A stretch of DNA of 64,000 nt from JACOXT01 sp964372855 (lineage in GTDB: Bacteria; Patescibacteriota; Microgenomatia; Levybacterales; UBA12049): the NCBI GenBank assembly GCA_964372855.1, contig CAYJRY010000002.1, positions 15,211 through 79,210 of the forward strand, in the 5' to 3' direction. The translations under genes were made by a program, and so were the position numbers. This document shows positions 1 through 7,451 of this stretch, in pieces. Each line of letters begins with the position of its first letter. The stretch's first letter is position 1. A model generated the notes under the pieces. That model was not told the origin of the DNA. It saw nothing but the letters and a program-made list of their open reading frames with translations, and did no database searches.

Positions 1-485
1 TACGCATACACTATAAGAGCGGACGTCTTTTGCTCTCTTGTTCTTCTTAACGAGATTGCCACCTGTATGTCTTGTGAGCCCCATCTCGTGCTGCCGGAGT
101 CACCGGAAGGCCCAAGACTCCACGCTTTATGCGTAACATATTTTTTCCGAATAAGTTTATCTATTTCAAAATCCCAATAAAGACCTGTTGTTTCTGTGCC
201 CCGATTAAAATCGGTACTATAACTATCCCTAATTTCTCCCAAATTTCCCCATACCTGTTGACGAATCTCTCTTAACATTTCCTTGACTTTGATTCTTTCC
301 AATACCTTAGCTAACTCACGTCCTTTGTTAAACCCTGCAGCTCTCTCGTCGTTTTTTCTTTGATCTGCAGACTGTTGCTGCTGTAATTTATCCCTAACTT
401 CAGCTTCTACTCTTGCTTTATTTGCAACAATTTTGCGGTTTTCCTGTTCTTGAATTTGCCTCATTCTCTCATGCCAGTCTGCCAT
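1..485 (-). CDS. hypothetical protein, partial (3' end outside window)
   Basis: A minus-strand reading frame is open from an ATG at 485 to the window edge, 161 codons without a stop. The N-terminus (MADWHERMRQIQEQENRK) is charged and glutamine-rich and is predicted to be helical or coiled-coil to about residue 80; the visible C-terminal part is mixed and ends near a basic stretch (RRTREQK). A TATAAT-like box (495-500) lies 9 nt before the ATG, and the intervening AGGGG could serve as a weak ribosome binding site. I do not recognise the family. The frame is credible because it is long, lacks stops and has a promoter, and because no competing frame is open here. It is transcribed divergently from the antitoxin at 575. 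Confidence 0.6.
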   Translation of the reverse strand, partial: MADWHERMRQIQEQENRKIVANKARVEAEVRDKLQQQQSADQRKNDERAAGFNKGRELAKVLERIKVKEMLREIRQQVWGNLGEIRDSYSTDFNRGTETTGLYWDFEIDKLIRKKYVTHKAWSLGPSGDSGSTRWGSQDIQVAISLRRTREQKTSALIVYA

Positions 486-574
486 ATGACCCCTATTATA
501 CACCCTATAGTCAATTTTGGCGAATTTATATTTTGGTTATCGACAGGCTGTACGCAATATTACACACTCATAAT

Positions 575-829
575 ATGGCTAAATTAATCTCTATATCGGA
601 TGCAAAAAAGCAGCTTCCAAATCTTGTTGCAAAAGTCAACAAGTATATGGATAGGATTATAATCACTGTAAAAAGCCGGCCAAAAGCAGCCTTGATAAAC
701 ACAGCGTATCTGGAGTCTTTGAAAGAAACAATAGAAGTATTATCAATACCAGGTGCATTGGAAAGTATAAGAAAAAGCAAACAACAAATAAAAAATGGTG
801 AGTTTGTACTACTATCAGATTTAAAATAA
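575..829 (+). CDS. Phd/YefM-like antitoxin, no adjacent toxin
   Basis: An 84-residue protein beginning MAKLISISDAKKQLPNLVAKV. This matches the start of the Phd/YefM antitoxin fold, where a beta strand and the 'ar..l..l...v' helix form the DNA-binding dimer; 'KSRPKAALINTAYLESL' corresponds to the usual 'G.PvAvlvs...ye.l' segment. Such proteins bind their own operator and neutralise a RelE or Doc-type toxin. Only 70 nt separate it from smpB and no toxin gene is seen on either side, so it is an orphan antitoxin or a retained regulator. The frame is open further upstream to 413, but the ATG at 575 gives the family's normal N-terminus. Confidence 0.7.
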   Translation: MAKLISISDAKKQLPNLVAKVNKYMDRIIITVKSRPKAALINTAYLESLKETIEVLSIPGALESIRKSKQQIKNGEFVLLSDLK

Positions 830-899
830 TCCTCGATAATTTTCAAAGGATCACTTTCAGGGATTTTACTTCCGTTATAATTTTCAGTATCATTAGGCT

Positions 900-1334
900 A
901 TGAAAACAACAAATAAGAGGGCGTTTTATGATTACGAGATTTTGGAAAGATTTGAAGCGGGCATCAATCTAAACGGAGCTGAAGTTAAGGCTGTAAAATT
1001 AGGCCGTGCTGATTTAACAAGAAGCTTTGTTAAGATAATCGGAAGTGAAGCTTATCTTATAAATGCTAGAATCTCGCCTCCTAATTTTGCTAGATCTGAA
1101 GGATATGATGAAAAGCGAACAAGAAAGCTTTTACTTCACAAAAAAGAAATTATAGCACTTAAGTCAAAAACTCAAGGTCAAAATCTATCAATCGTAGCTT
1201 TGGCTTTTTACACCAACAATCATTTAATAAAAGTTCAACTTGGCTTGGCAAAAGGAAAAAAGCAATTTGATAAAAAAGAAGCAACTAAAAGAAAAGATAT
1301 TTTAAGAGATGAGGAACAAGAATTTACCATCTGA
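900..1334 (+). CDS. smpB: SsrA-binding protein SmpB
   Basis: A 144-residue protein with the SmpB oligonucleotide-binding barrel: 'NKRAFYDYEILERFEAGINLNGAEVKAVK' matches the conserved N-terminus, and 'SEGYDEKRTRKLLLHKKEI' matches the RNA-contacting segment. The lysine-rich C-terminal tail (KGKKQFDKKEATKRKDILRDEE) is the part that enters the ribosomal decoding site. SmpB delivers tmRNA to stalled ribosomes for trans-translation. The length is slightly below the common 150-160 residues. The gene for its RNA partner, ssrA, lies about 350 nt downstream on the same strand, a common pairing. A TATAAT-like box lies near 871. Confidence 0.97.
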   Translation: MKTTNKRAFYDYEILERFEAGINLNGAEVKAVKLGRADLTRSFVKIIGSEAYLINARISPPNFARSEGYDEKRTRKLLLHKKEIIALKSKTQGQNLSIVALAFYTNNHLIKVQLGLAKGKKQFDKKEATKRKDILRDEEQEFTI

Positions 1335-1533
1335 CCCCTTCTCTAACACCAATACCATCTTTTCCATAAAAATTCTGCATTTCTTGCTCTAATCTTGGAT
1401 CAATTGGCGGACGATTTAGAGGTTCTTTTCTTCCAACATCCTCTCTTATTTCCTTCCTACTGACTGGAAATCTAATTATTGAGGTGTCACCTACAACAAT
1501 CATTCTCCTCGGTCTTACTCTTTCTCTTCCCAC
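1324..1533 (-). CDS. small basic hypothetical protein
   Basis: A 69-codon frame starting with GTG at 1533, or 59 codons from an internal ATG at 1503. The product is rich in Arg and Pro (GRERVRPRRM, NRPPIDPRLEQEMQNF). It overlaps the last 11 nt of smpB in a tail-to-tail arrangement. No family is recognised. Support is weak: it fills the smpB-ssrA gap and has a purine-rich stretch before each candidate start, but its length is within what chance allows. If it is not a gene, the 1335-1640 interval holds nothing else that I can identify. Confidence 0.3.
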   Translation of the reverse strand: MGRERVRPRRMIVVGDTSIIRFPVSRKEIREDVGRKEPLNRPPIDPRLEQEMQNFYGKDGIGVREGVRW

Positions 1534-1645
1534 AAATAAAATTTATCATGAGAAAAATTTATTATCTTGACAGGGTTTGGACAAAATAAAGACAAATAAA
1601 AAATATTCTCTAGCTTTTAAGGCTAATTTGAGGCTAAAGAAGGGC

Positions 1646-1674
1646 TTGACTTTAAGAGAGAAGTAATATATAAT
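1646..1674 (+). promoter_or_regulatory. promoter of ssrA
   Basis: TTGACT (1646-1651) and TATAAT (1669-1674) are separated by 17 nt, a near-consensus sigma70-type promoter. The tmRNA 5' end lies 12 nt after the -10 box. Confidence 0.8.
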
Positions 1675-1685
1675 TTCGTTTTCTC

Positions 1686-2068
1686 GGGGATGAATTGATT
1701 CGACGAGAATGCACTTTAAAAACAGCAAGCCGACAATGACTTAAAGTCGTAAAAATTAGTCAAAATATAAATGCTAACGATTCAAATCGTTTTGCGTTTC
1801 AACCCGCATATGCGGGAGTAAGTAATTACCTCTCAGCATAAAAGGTTGAATCTGTTTATAGAGTCTTTTCTCAATGGGACTTTATAAGCATAAACACAGT
1901 TGAGAAAGAGATTAGGGTGTTGGTTTTTATCCTTATCGAATTTATAAACCTTGACGCTATTTATTCTTGTTGATTGGAAAAAAATAGCGCGACACAAAAT
2001 AATCAACTAAGCTTGTAGAAGTTTTTAGAATGAATTCTTGGACTCCGAGTCATTCTCGGACATCTCCA
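1686..2068 (+). ncRNA. ssrA: tmRNA (SsrA RNA)
   Basis: The 5' end GGGGATGAATTGATTCGACG and the 3' end GGACTCCGAGTCATTCTCGG followed by CATCTCC form the tRNA-like domain: GGGGATG (1686-1692) pairs with CATCTCC (2061-2067), and A2068 is the discriminator. CCA is not encoded. A tag frame begins GCT AAC GAT (ANDSNRF...), runs 22 codons and ends ...NYLSA before TAA, so the tag is longer than the usual 8-12 residues and does not end in the common LAA. The size (383 nt) is normal. Together with SmpB it rescues stalled ribosomes and tags the incomplete products for proteolysis. Confidence 0.95.
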
Positions 2069-2069
2069 C

Positions 2070-2098
2070 ACAACCGCTCTTTTGAGGGCGGTTTTTTA
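2070..2098 (+). terminator. rho-independent terminator of ssrA
   Basis: An AACCGCTC / GGGCGGTT stem with loop TTTTGA is followed by a T tract, directly after the tmRNA 3' end. Confidence 0.85.
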
Positions 2099-2103
2099 GT
2101 GAG

Positions 2104-2133
2104 TTGACAGACTAAGTTCAAATCATCTAATAT
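2104..2133 (+). promoter_or_regulatory. promoter of the GDPD gene
   Basis: TTGACA (2104-2109) and TAATAT (2128-2133) with an 18-nt spacer; the start codon is 10 nt after the -10 box, which leaves a 5' leader of only about 3-4 nt. Confidence 0.7.
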
Positions 2134-2143
2134 TAAAATACAG

Positions 2144-2878
2144 ATGATCATTGCCCATAGAGGTTACAGTAAATATTGTCAAGAAAATACTATTTCAGCA
2201 TTTGACGCTGCTATTAAAGAAGGAGCTCAAGGTATTGAGTGCGATCTTAGGTTGACCCTGGATGATAAAGCAGTTGTTAACCACAACAATAAATTAAAAT
2301 TAAATGGCATAAGCGTTAAAATATCAGATACAAAATTTTCAGATCTTTTGGATTTAAGAAAACACTCAGCCGAAGAACTTCTTACCCTTGATGAGCTATT
2401 TGACTATATAAGACAGAAAGACGCAGAGTTTTTTTTGGAAGTTAAGACCTCATCTCACCATCTAATAGATGCTATTGCCAAAAAAACCAAAGAAAAAAAA
2501 TTATGGTCCAAAGTTCATATTGTGGGATTTACATTTATACTTAAAAATGCGCTTCGCGCTCAGTCTTACTATCCCAAACTAAAAGTTGATCAGTTTTTGC
2601 GTTTTCCAAGATATTCGTATATTAGAAAACCCAATAAAAGCCATGGAGTATTTTTAGGGTGGCTTGATGCAATTCCTGGAAGCCAAACTTTCTTTAGAAC
2701 TGTCTCTGGGAGAAAATTAAATAATCTTAAGGAGTTTTTTGAAAATAATGGTTTTAAAGTAATGGGTGGGGTTATAAATAATGACAAGGGATTCAAGCTT
2801 TTTAGTTCAGCTGGAATTGAGGATATTGTTACTGACAAGATTGCTGAGGCAGTAAATTATTTTAAATCCAAACATTAG
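2144..2878 (+). CDS. glycerophosphodiester phosphodiesterase family protein
   Basis: A 244-residue protein opening MIIAHRGYSKYCQENTISAF, the GDPD signature in which His-Arg and the Glu of 'ENT' act in catalysis and metal binding; 'GIECDLRLTLDD' supplies the next metal ligands, and 'FFLEVKT' matches the later TIM-barrel strand. Enzymes of this family (UgpQ, GlpQ) hydrolyse glycerophosphodiesters to glycerol-3-phosphate and an alcohol. There is no signal peptide, so it should act in the cytoplasm on lipid-derived diesters. The length is typical of UgpQ-type enzymes. It is transcribed from its own promoter and meets comF tail-to-tail with a 4-nt overlap. The exact substrate cannot be told. Confidence 0.9.
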   Translation: MIIAHRGYSKYCQENTISAFDAAIKEGAQGIECDLRLTLDDKAVVNHNNKLKLNGISVKISDTKFSDLLDLRKHSAEELLTLDELFDYIRQKDAEFFLEVKTSSHHLIDAIAKKTKEKKLWSKVHIVGFTFILKNALRAQSYYPKLKVDQFLRFPRYSYIRKPNKSHGVFLGWLDAIPGSQTFFRTVSGRKLNNLKEFFENNGFKVMGGVINNDKGFKLFSSAGIEDIVTDKIAEAVNYFKSKH

Positions 2879-3576
2879 CCCCGAGCTAAAGTTAATCCCC
2901 AAACTCTTTTTGTGCCCTTTCTTTTAAGTGTATTTGCAGCCTCAAGAAGAGTTGAACCGGTTGTAAGGATGTCATCGACAAGAAAGATATTGGGATATTT
3001 AAAAATTTGGTTATTAGGTTGTAGAGAAAAAGCGTTAGATACGTTCTTTTGTCTTTCCTCTCTTTTCAGCCCTGCTTGAATTTTCGTATCTTTAACTCTT
3101 ATAAGAATATCTGAGACAATTAAATTAAGTTTTATAGATAGTCTATCTGCTAATAATTTGGCGTGATTATATCCCCTTTTTCTTAAACGATTTTTATGAA
3201 GAGGAATTGGAGCCAACACTATTTTTTCATTATTATATTGCTTCATTTCTCTTATAAAGACTTCATTTTGAATAATTGATTCATAAAAAAGTTCAATCAA
3301 TGTATTTTTTAAATCTGATAAAAAGGGTTCGTATTTAAAGTTATAGATAAGTTTTTTTACAATCTTATTATATGAAAGAGCAGAAAATGCGCCATCTATT
3401 GTGTATTTTCCTCTGCATCCAGGATGCGTTAGGCCATCAATTGAAGCTTTTCCGCAAGGAATACAAATCATTGAATTATCAAAAGAAATAAAAGAAAAGC
3501 AACTATCACAAATATATGATCCAAACCTCTTGCAGTTAACGCAAAATTTGGGGAAAATAAGATCCAAAATACCCAC
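2875..3576 (-). CDS. comF: ComF family phosphoribosyltransferase-like protein
   Basis: A 233-residue protein with the ComF layout: an N-terminal zinc finger (CVNCKRFGSYICDSC and IPCGKA...CRGKY, about residues 12-55) followed by a type I phosphoribosyltransferase domain. The PRPP-binding loop is IFLVDDILTTGSTLLEA (about residues 198-214), and 'KRGYNHAKLLADRL' is the family's arginine-rich segment. In competent bacteria ComF helps internalised single-stranded DNA reach the recombination machinery. That is consistent with comM at 48389 and the pilus/secretion genes, but a competence role here is inferred. Confidence 0.92.
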   Translation of the reverse strand: MGILDLIFPKFCVNCKRFGSYICDSCFSFISFDNSMICIPCGKASIDGLTHPGCRGKYTIDGAFSALSYNKIVKKLIYNFKYEPFLSDLKNTLIELFYESIIQNEVFIREMKQYNNEKIVLAPIPLHKNRLRKRGYNHAKLLADRLSIKLNLIVSDILIRVKDTKIQAGLKREERQKNVSNAFSLQPNNQIFKYPNIFLVDDILTTGSTLLEAANTLKRKGTKRVWGLTLARG

Positions 3577-3599
3577 TAAATCAGTTTAGCAAAAATTTG

Positions 3600-3684
3600 C
3601 GGAGGGTATGGGAGTCGAACCCATTCTGGACTTTCGCCCAGCAAGTTTAGCAAACTTGTCTCGTGACCGTCTGAGTCACCCTCC
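3600..3684 (-). tRNA. tRNA-Ser(GCU)
   Basis: Acceptor GGAGGGT (3684-3678) pairs with ACCCTCC; the anticodon loop TTGCTAA gives GCT; there is a long serine-type variable arm and a GGTTCGACTCC T-arm. The discriminator is G. CCA is not encoded. Confidence 0.95.
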
Positions 3685-3756
3685 AAAACACTATTCATTA
3701 TATACTTATTAATGATCCTTGACAAGTATGACATTTTCTTATAAAATTGTTATACT

Positions 3757-4008
3757 ATGCAACAAGCAATTGTAGGCACAAAATATCAAATCGTTATCCC
3801 TAAGGAAATTAGAGACAAGCTTAAGGATTTTAGGCCAGGATCTAAAGTGATAATTAAGAATACAGACGCGGATACAATAATAGTTAAACCAACGAAAAGA
3901 TTATGGTCGGATGAGACTTACGGCTTCATGAAAGAAGCCTGGAATGGTATTGATCCAATAGCTGAAATTGAAAAAATGAGAAATGAATGGGATGAAAAAC
4001 GTGAATAG
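3757..4008 (+). CDS. AbrB/MazE-type antitoxin (VapB)
   Basis: An 83-residue protein whose first 45 residues are a swapped-hairpin AbrB domain: 'VGTKYQIVIPKEIRDKLKDFRPGSKVIIK' is the standard motif. The C-terminal tail (WSDETYGFMKEAWNGIDPIAEIEKMRNEWD) is the kind of segment that wraps around a PIN toxin. It overlaps the downstream PIN gene by 26 nt, which indicates translational coupling. A TTGACA box about 35 nt upstream and a TATAAA box 15 nt after it give a plausible promoter. By analogy with the family it represses its own operon. Confidence 0.85.
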   Translation: MQQAIVGTKYQIVIPKEIRDKLKDFRPGSKVIIKNTDADTIIVKPTKRLWSDETYGFMKEAWNGIDPIAEIEKMRNEWDEKRE

Positions 4009-4426
4009 GTGGAAAGGACTCAGTTTTGTAGGTCTAGATTCCAATATATTCAGTTATCATTTTCATCAACATCCCTTATTTGGTCCTACCGCAAAAGAAC
4101 TCTTCAGCTTGTTATCTTTAGGTCAACTACGGGCAGTTACAAGCATAATTACTCTTATAGAAATACTTTCTGTAAAAGCTCCGTTGTCCAAGATTAAAGG
4201 GTTGGAGAAACTTTTTTCAGAAACACCAAATTTAACTACAGTTGAGGTGAATAGTAAAATAGCAGTTAAAGCAGCTACAATAAGGAGAAGTTATGGATTC
4301 CGTACTCCAGATGCTATTCAAATTGCTACAGCTGTACATTTAAAAGCTAATAGTTTTATTACAAATGATGAGAAACTTACAAAGTTTAAACAAATAAAAG
4401 TTATTCTTATCTCCACTATTAGATAG
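3983..4426 (+). CDS. PIN-domain ribonuclease toxin (VapC-like)
   Basis: A 147-residue PIN domain. The first acidic residue is in 'FVGLDSNIFSYHF' (about residue 18), the middle glutamate in 'ITLIEILS', and the C-terminal acids in 'FRTPDAIQIATAVHLKANSFITND', the standard D-E-D-D set for Mg-dependent RNA cleavage. Partner of the AbrB-type antitoxin whose 3' end it overlaps. In-frame alternatives for the start are ATG at 3992 and GTG at 4001; all keep the catalytic domain. VapC toxins cleave tRNA or rRNA; the target here is unknown. Confidence 0.85.
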   Translation: MNGMKNVNRWKGLSFVGLDSNIFSYHFHQHPLFGPTAKELFSLLSLGQLRAVTSIITLIEILSVKAPLSKIKGLEKLFSETPNLTTVEVNSKIAVKAATIRRSYGFRTPDAIQIATAVHLKANSFITNDEKLTKFKQIKVILISTIR

Positions 4427-4483
4427 TTATTTCTCCTTTTTTTTGTGGCTAAAATTTTCTCCATTTGATATACTTATATTAAT

Positions 4484-4570
4484 GGAGAGGTGTCTGAGTG
4501 GACGAAAGAGATGGTCTTGAAAACCATTAAGACTGTAACGTCTTCGCGAGTTCGAATCTCGCCCTCTCCG
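4484..4570 (+). tRNA. tRNA-Ser(UGA)
   Basis: GGAGAGG (4484-4490) pairs with CCTCTCC (4563-4569); the anticodon loop CTTGAAA gives TGA; there is a serine-type long variable arm; the T-loop is TTCGAAT; the discriminator is G. CCA is not encoded. Confidence 0.96.
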
Positions 4571-4575
4571 CCTTC

Positions 4576-4683
4576 GGTCGCCATAGCTTTAGCGATGGCG
4601 ACCTTTGTCCATGGAAGTTATCACTAATATTGATAGTAAGTCTATTAACAATGGGCGACCTTCGGCGGACAAAGTCCGCTTTT
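4576..4683. repeat. GC-rich palindromes between tRNA-Ser and GIY-YIG gene
   Basis: Two perfect hairpins sit directly after the tRNA. GGTCGCCAT (4576-4584) pairs with ATGGCGACC (4595-4603), and GCGGAC (4665-4670) pairs with GTCCGC (4674-4679), followed by TTTT. The blocks share pieces (GGCGACCTT, GGACAAAGTCC / CTTTGTCC), which suggests a REP-like repeat that has rearranged. The second hairpin with its T run resembles a rho-independent terminator even though it lies inside the 5' part of the next reading frame. Confidence 0.6.
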
Positions 4684-4922
4684 ATTATGTCTATATTCTT
4701 CTATGCAAAGATGGAAAACCTTATATTGGCTGTACTGACGATTTAAAAAATAGATTAAAAAGACATCAAAAAGGTCAAGTTCCAGCAACCAAAGATAGAC
4801 TGCCAGTTAAATTGGTTTGCTATTTTGCTTTTTACAATAAATATACTGCCTTTAATTTTGAGAAATATCTCAAATCGGGTTCTGGTAGGGCTTTCATGAA
4901 AAAACACAGGTTTGTAGAATAA
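4611..4922 (+). CDS. GIY-YIG nuclease-like protein
   Basis: The core 'FYYVYILLCKDGKPYIGCTDDLKNRLKRHQKG' is a single-domain GIY-YIG nuclease of the UPF0213/YhbQ type: Tyr-Val-Tyr ... Tyr-Ile-Gly, then the catalytic Arg region, then 'FNFEKYLKSGSGRAFMK' carrying the metal-binding Glu. Such proteins normally begin right at 'MYYVYIL'; here the first 26 or so residues are encoded by palindromic repeat DNA, including a hairpin with a T run. The true start is therefore unsure: TTG 4605 or ATG 4611 are the only clear in-frame options. It may be a nuclease whose 5' end was replaced by a repeat insertion. Confidence 0.75.
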   Translation: MEVITNIDSKSINNGRPSADKVRFYYVYILLCKDGKPYIGCTDDLKNRLKRHQKGQVPATKDRLPVKLVCYFAFYNKYTAFNFEKYLKSGSGRAFMKKHRFVE

Positions 4923-5017
4923 ATCTATTGAGTGAGATAACTGAATGTTCATGTTGAGTAGTTTAGATTGGTTGAATTGTACAAAATATAGTGAGTGAGA
5001 GGGTGGGGTAAGATTGT

Positions 5018-6250
5018 TTATTCCTGAGGAGTATTTCTAGATTGATCTTTTGATCTATCTTCTTCAATCTTGCGATAAAAGTCTATGGCTCTTGCTATTC
5101 CTATTTGTTTATGCGCACGAGGATGAAGGGGTATACCATGTCTTTTGTCATATAGTTCACGCGCATATTTACCCCACCAGGTACTTTGAGGGAATTCTTT
5201 TTCAAGTTCTTCTGCACTACCAGCTTTTTCTTCTGCAATATCCCTATGTAATTGTGAAAGGCGAGCAAAAATGCCTTGTTCTGCATCGTTTATATATAAT
5301 CGTCTGATATAACGCTCCCAACGTTCGGGTTGAAGCAATTGATCGTTAATATCTTCAGGATACAGTTGTAACCTATCTAAAAACTCATCAGGTGACAAAC
5401 CAACAACATCTGCTACATCACCCTTTTTACCTGATTTTGGTTTATAAAGTTGTGTTTCTTTTAATGCCTTTACTTCCTCTTCAGAGAACTTACCTAGTTT
5501 TATTGCCGTATCAATTCGAGCCCTTAGATTCTGAGGGTTGGCAGAGACAACCTCATATGAAAATATGTTGAGCGCATCAAATAATTCTTGTTCGCGACTA
5601 ATTGCCCACTCGTGCGTTTTATCTAAAAATTCCTGTGTATATCTTCCTGATACAACACCTCGTTGAAGATCAACAAATCGTTGTTCCATTGGCATAGCAT
5701 TCTGAGCAATTCGAAAATCAAGATATAAAGGAAGCTTTTCATTCCAAGTTTTTGTTGCTTCAAACGGGAAAATAGTGCCTAAACCATGTACAGAAATCAT
5801 TTCTATGAGCTCTGGTGGTAAATTTTTGTCTCTAAGACTATCTAATCCAATTCGTGTATCTCCCGTTTCTCTCTTTTCTGCTGCATGGTCTACCTCATCA
5901 GGATACCAAGTGGCTTCATCATATTGCCTGCGGCCGCTATGAGAAAGCATAACTGTGTCTAGCATTAACTGTAAATCAACTTCTTGACCATTCAATTTAA
6001 GTAATGTGCCTAATTGAAGAGAAGCTCCTGCGGTTTTAACATAGTGATTAAATATTCCTGCCCATTCTTGATTTTCAACTCTATCCTCAAGTCCTGCCAT
6101 TCCTGCACCTTCCCGAACTAATCGAGTGGTAATTTCTTGTCCATTTGGTTTGCGTAAATGCTTTGGTTCAGTAAAAGTAGCACTTCTTAAAGCTTCAAGC
6201 ACATTGCTACTTGGCCCGAGAATTGGTTTTTCCTCCTTTGTTTCTGTCAT
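5018..6250 (-). CDS. conserved hypothetical protein, possibly a degenerate HD-domain protein
   Basis: A 410-residue soluble protein with no signal peptide or membrane segment. The region around residues 85-165 is helical and contains 'LMLDTVMLSHSGRRQYDEA', 'EVDHAAEKRETGDTRIG' and 'LPPELIEMISVHG', a spacing that loosely recalls HD phosphohydrolases, but the HD pair itself is not evident. The C-terminal part is charged and helical. I cannot assign a function. The neighbours are a GIY-YIG gene and a scaffold gap, so operon context is uninformative. The start ATG at 6250 follows an AT-rich stretch. Confidence 0.65.
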   Translation of the reverse strand: MTETKEEKPILGPSSNVLEALRSATFTEPKHLRKPNGQEITTRLVREGAGMAGLEDRVENQEWAGIFNHYVKTAGASLQLGTLLKLNGQEVDLQLMLDTVMLSHSGRRQYDEATWYPDEVDHAAEKRETGDTRIGLDSLRDKNLPPELIEMISVHGLGTIFPFEATKTWNEKLPLYLDFRIAQNAMPMEQRFVDLQRGVVSGRYTQEFLDKTHEWAISREQELFDALNIFSYEVVSANPQNLRARIDTAIKLGKFSEEEVKALKETQLYKPKSGKKGDVADVVGLSPDEFLDRLQLYPEDINDQLLQPERWERYIRRLYINDAEQGIFARLSQLHRDIAEEKAGSAEELEKEFPQSTWWGKYARELYDKRHGIPLHPRAHKQIGIARAIDFYRKIEEDRSKDQSRNTPQE

Positions 6251-6280
6251 GTTACTATATGAAAGTATATCATTTTACTG

Positions 6281-6466
6281 AAAAGAAAGCAAAAAGCTTA
6301 AACTGAAGATGCAAAAAGCCACCGATGCCGTGTGGGAAACCTCGCAAAAGCTCAAAACCGACCTCCGAACCACCGCCTTCGTCGTCGCCACGAACCGCAT
6401 CCTCAAGGCGATGAAATGAGCCTCTGNNNNNNNNNNAAAAGAAAGCAAAAAGCTTAAACTGAAGAT
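6281..6466. other. scaffold join with duplicated contig ends
   Basis: The 30-nt sequence at 6281-6310 is repeated exactly at 6437-6466, on the two sides of the N run 6427-6436. The sequence between the first copy and the Ns is a GC-rich fragment unlike its surroundings. The simplest reading is that the two contigs really overlap by these 30 nt and that the first contig carries a chimeric tail. Nothing between 6311 and 6436 should be trusted as part of this genome. The short open frame that crosses the gap is an artefact. Confidence 0.8.
6309..6419 (+). pseudogene. foreign fragment: C-terminus of a Glu/Leu-type dehydrogenase
   Basis: In one frame this GC-rich stretch reads a protein tail ending ...LKTDLRTTAFVVATNRILKAMK before TGA, which resembles the C-terminal helix of glutamate dehydrogenases ('DLRTAAYVLAIERI'). 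No other part of such a gene is present, the base composition differs sharply from the neighbours, and it abuts a scaffold gap. I read it as contaminating sequence from another, higher-GC organism joined during assembly rather than a transferred gene. Confidence 0.6.
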
Positions 6467-6639
6467 TAGCTAAAGCTTGAAATGTATTTGTAGAGAAGCA
6501 TTGAGGACTTGAGCTAGGCGCTTTAAAAACGAAAGAGAAGGGACAGGTCAACTCTTTTATGTTAAAATAAGTTCATATACATTATGAGAAAAAACACCAC
6601 AGAAAAACAGTTTGGAGAAAAGAAGTAAATCCCAAGAGG

Positions 6640-6726
6640 TCCATTTCTGAATGGAGCCGCATGTTACATGCATGATGGAAGAAAGATATATTAGCGAAAA
6701 CCGAGTTTGAAAAATCTCGAGGTTTT
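6640..6726 (+). ncRNA. possible structured RNA upstream of the membrane protein
   Basis: Three compact hairpins follow one another: CCATT/AATGG (6641-6654), GCATG/CATGC (6659-6671) and AAAACC...GGTTTT with an inner GAG/CTC (6697-6726). A 14-codon frame (6584-6628) precedes them and could be a leader peptide. The arrangement suggests a leader RNA or small RNA for the gene at 6797, but I recognise no known riboswitch or SRP/RNase P signature. Confidence 0.25.
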
Positions 6727-6796
6727 GATTAAAGTTTGAGATTCGCTCAAAATTTCTTTGTTGACTTAGCAGCTAAGTTTAGGTTAAAGTATACTT

Positions 6797-7372
6797 ATGA
6801 CTGCTCAAACTTTTCTCCCAAAAGAACATTTAGACCTACCCAAAGAGCCTCTTGAGCTTTCTAATCCTCAAAATCCCCATGAGGTCAAAACTCTTCTTGA
6901 GTGGAGTGCTCCCGGAAGACCTTTTAGAAGAAAAAGCAAAGAATATTACTTAACGAGTATTTTAATTATGCTTCTTGTTGAAATTATTCTTTTTCTATTC
7001 TCACAATACCTTCTAATGCTTGTTGTAGCATCTTTAGTGTTTTTGGCATTTGTTTTAAACATAGTTCCCCCATCAAACTTCCGTTATAGAATAAGTACAG
7101 AAGGACTAACTATTGAGGATCATTTTTTTCTTTGGCAAGAACTATATGATTTTTACTTCAAAAAAAGAGAGGGTGTTGATGTTTTGCATATTCGTACTCA
7201 TTCGTATCTCCCGGGAGAATTAACTTTGACTTTGGGTAATATAGATAGAAATAAAATAAAATCAGCTTTACTCCCCTATCTTCCATATAGAGAATATATC
7301 AAACCAACGTTTATGGAGAAATCTGCTGACTGGCTTACACGTAATTTCCCTCTTGAGAAGTCATCTCGCTAA
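6797..7372 (+). CDS. two-helix membrane protein, function unknown
   Basis: A 191-residue protein with a soluble N-terminus (about 1-48, ending in basic RPFRRKSKEYY), two adjacent membrane helices (about 50-90, 'ILIMLLVEIILFLFSQYLLMLVVASLVFLAF') and a C-terminal cytoplasmic domain of about 95 residues that resembles a small PH-like beta fold ('YRISTEGLTIEDHFFLWQELYDFYFKKR'). This layout is common among unnamed membrane proteins of Patescibacteria; no enzymatic motif is visible. TTGACT lies about 33 nt upstream and TATACT directly before the ATG. Confidence 0.75.
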   Translation: MTAQTFLPKEHLDLPKEPLELSNPQNPHEVKTLLEWSAPGRPFRRKSKEYYLTSILIMLLVEIILFLFSQYLLMLVVASLVFLAFVLNIVPPSNFRYRISTEGLTIEDHFFLWQELYDFYFKKREGVDVLHIRTHSYLPGELTLTLGNIDRNKIKSALLPYLPYREYIKPTFMEKSADWLTRNFPLEKSSR

Positions 7373-7451
7373 ATTTGCTTCAAAGAACTTAATGAAGTAA
7401 AATATAAAATGCGCAAAGTGCTGGATCGAGAGTGCCCCTTTGCGAATCACT

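Noticed and set aside
6270..6551. Minus-strand reading frame crossing the scaffold gap
   Set aside because: It exists only because of the duplicated contig ends, the foreign fragment and the Ns; it has no family resemblance.
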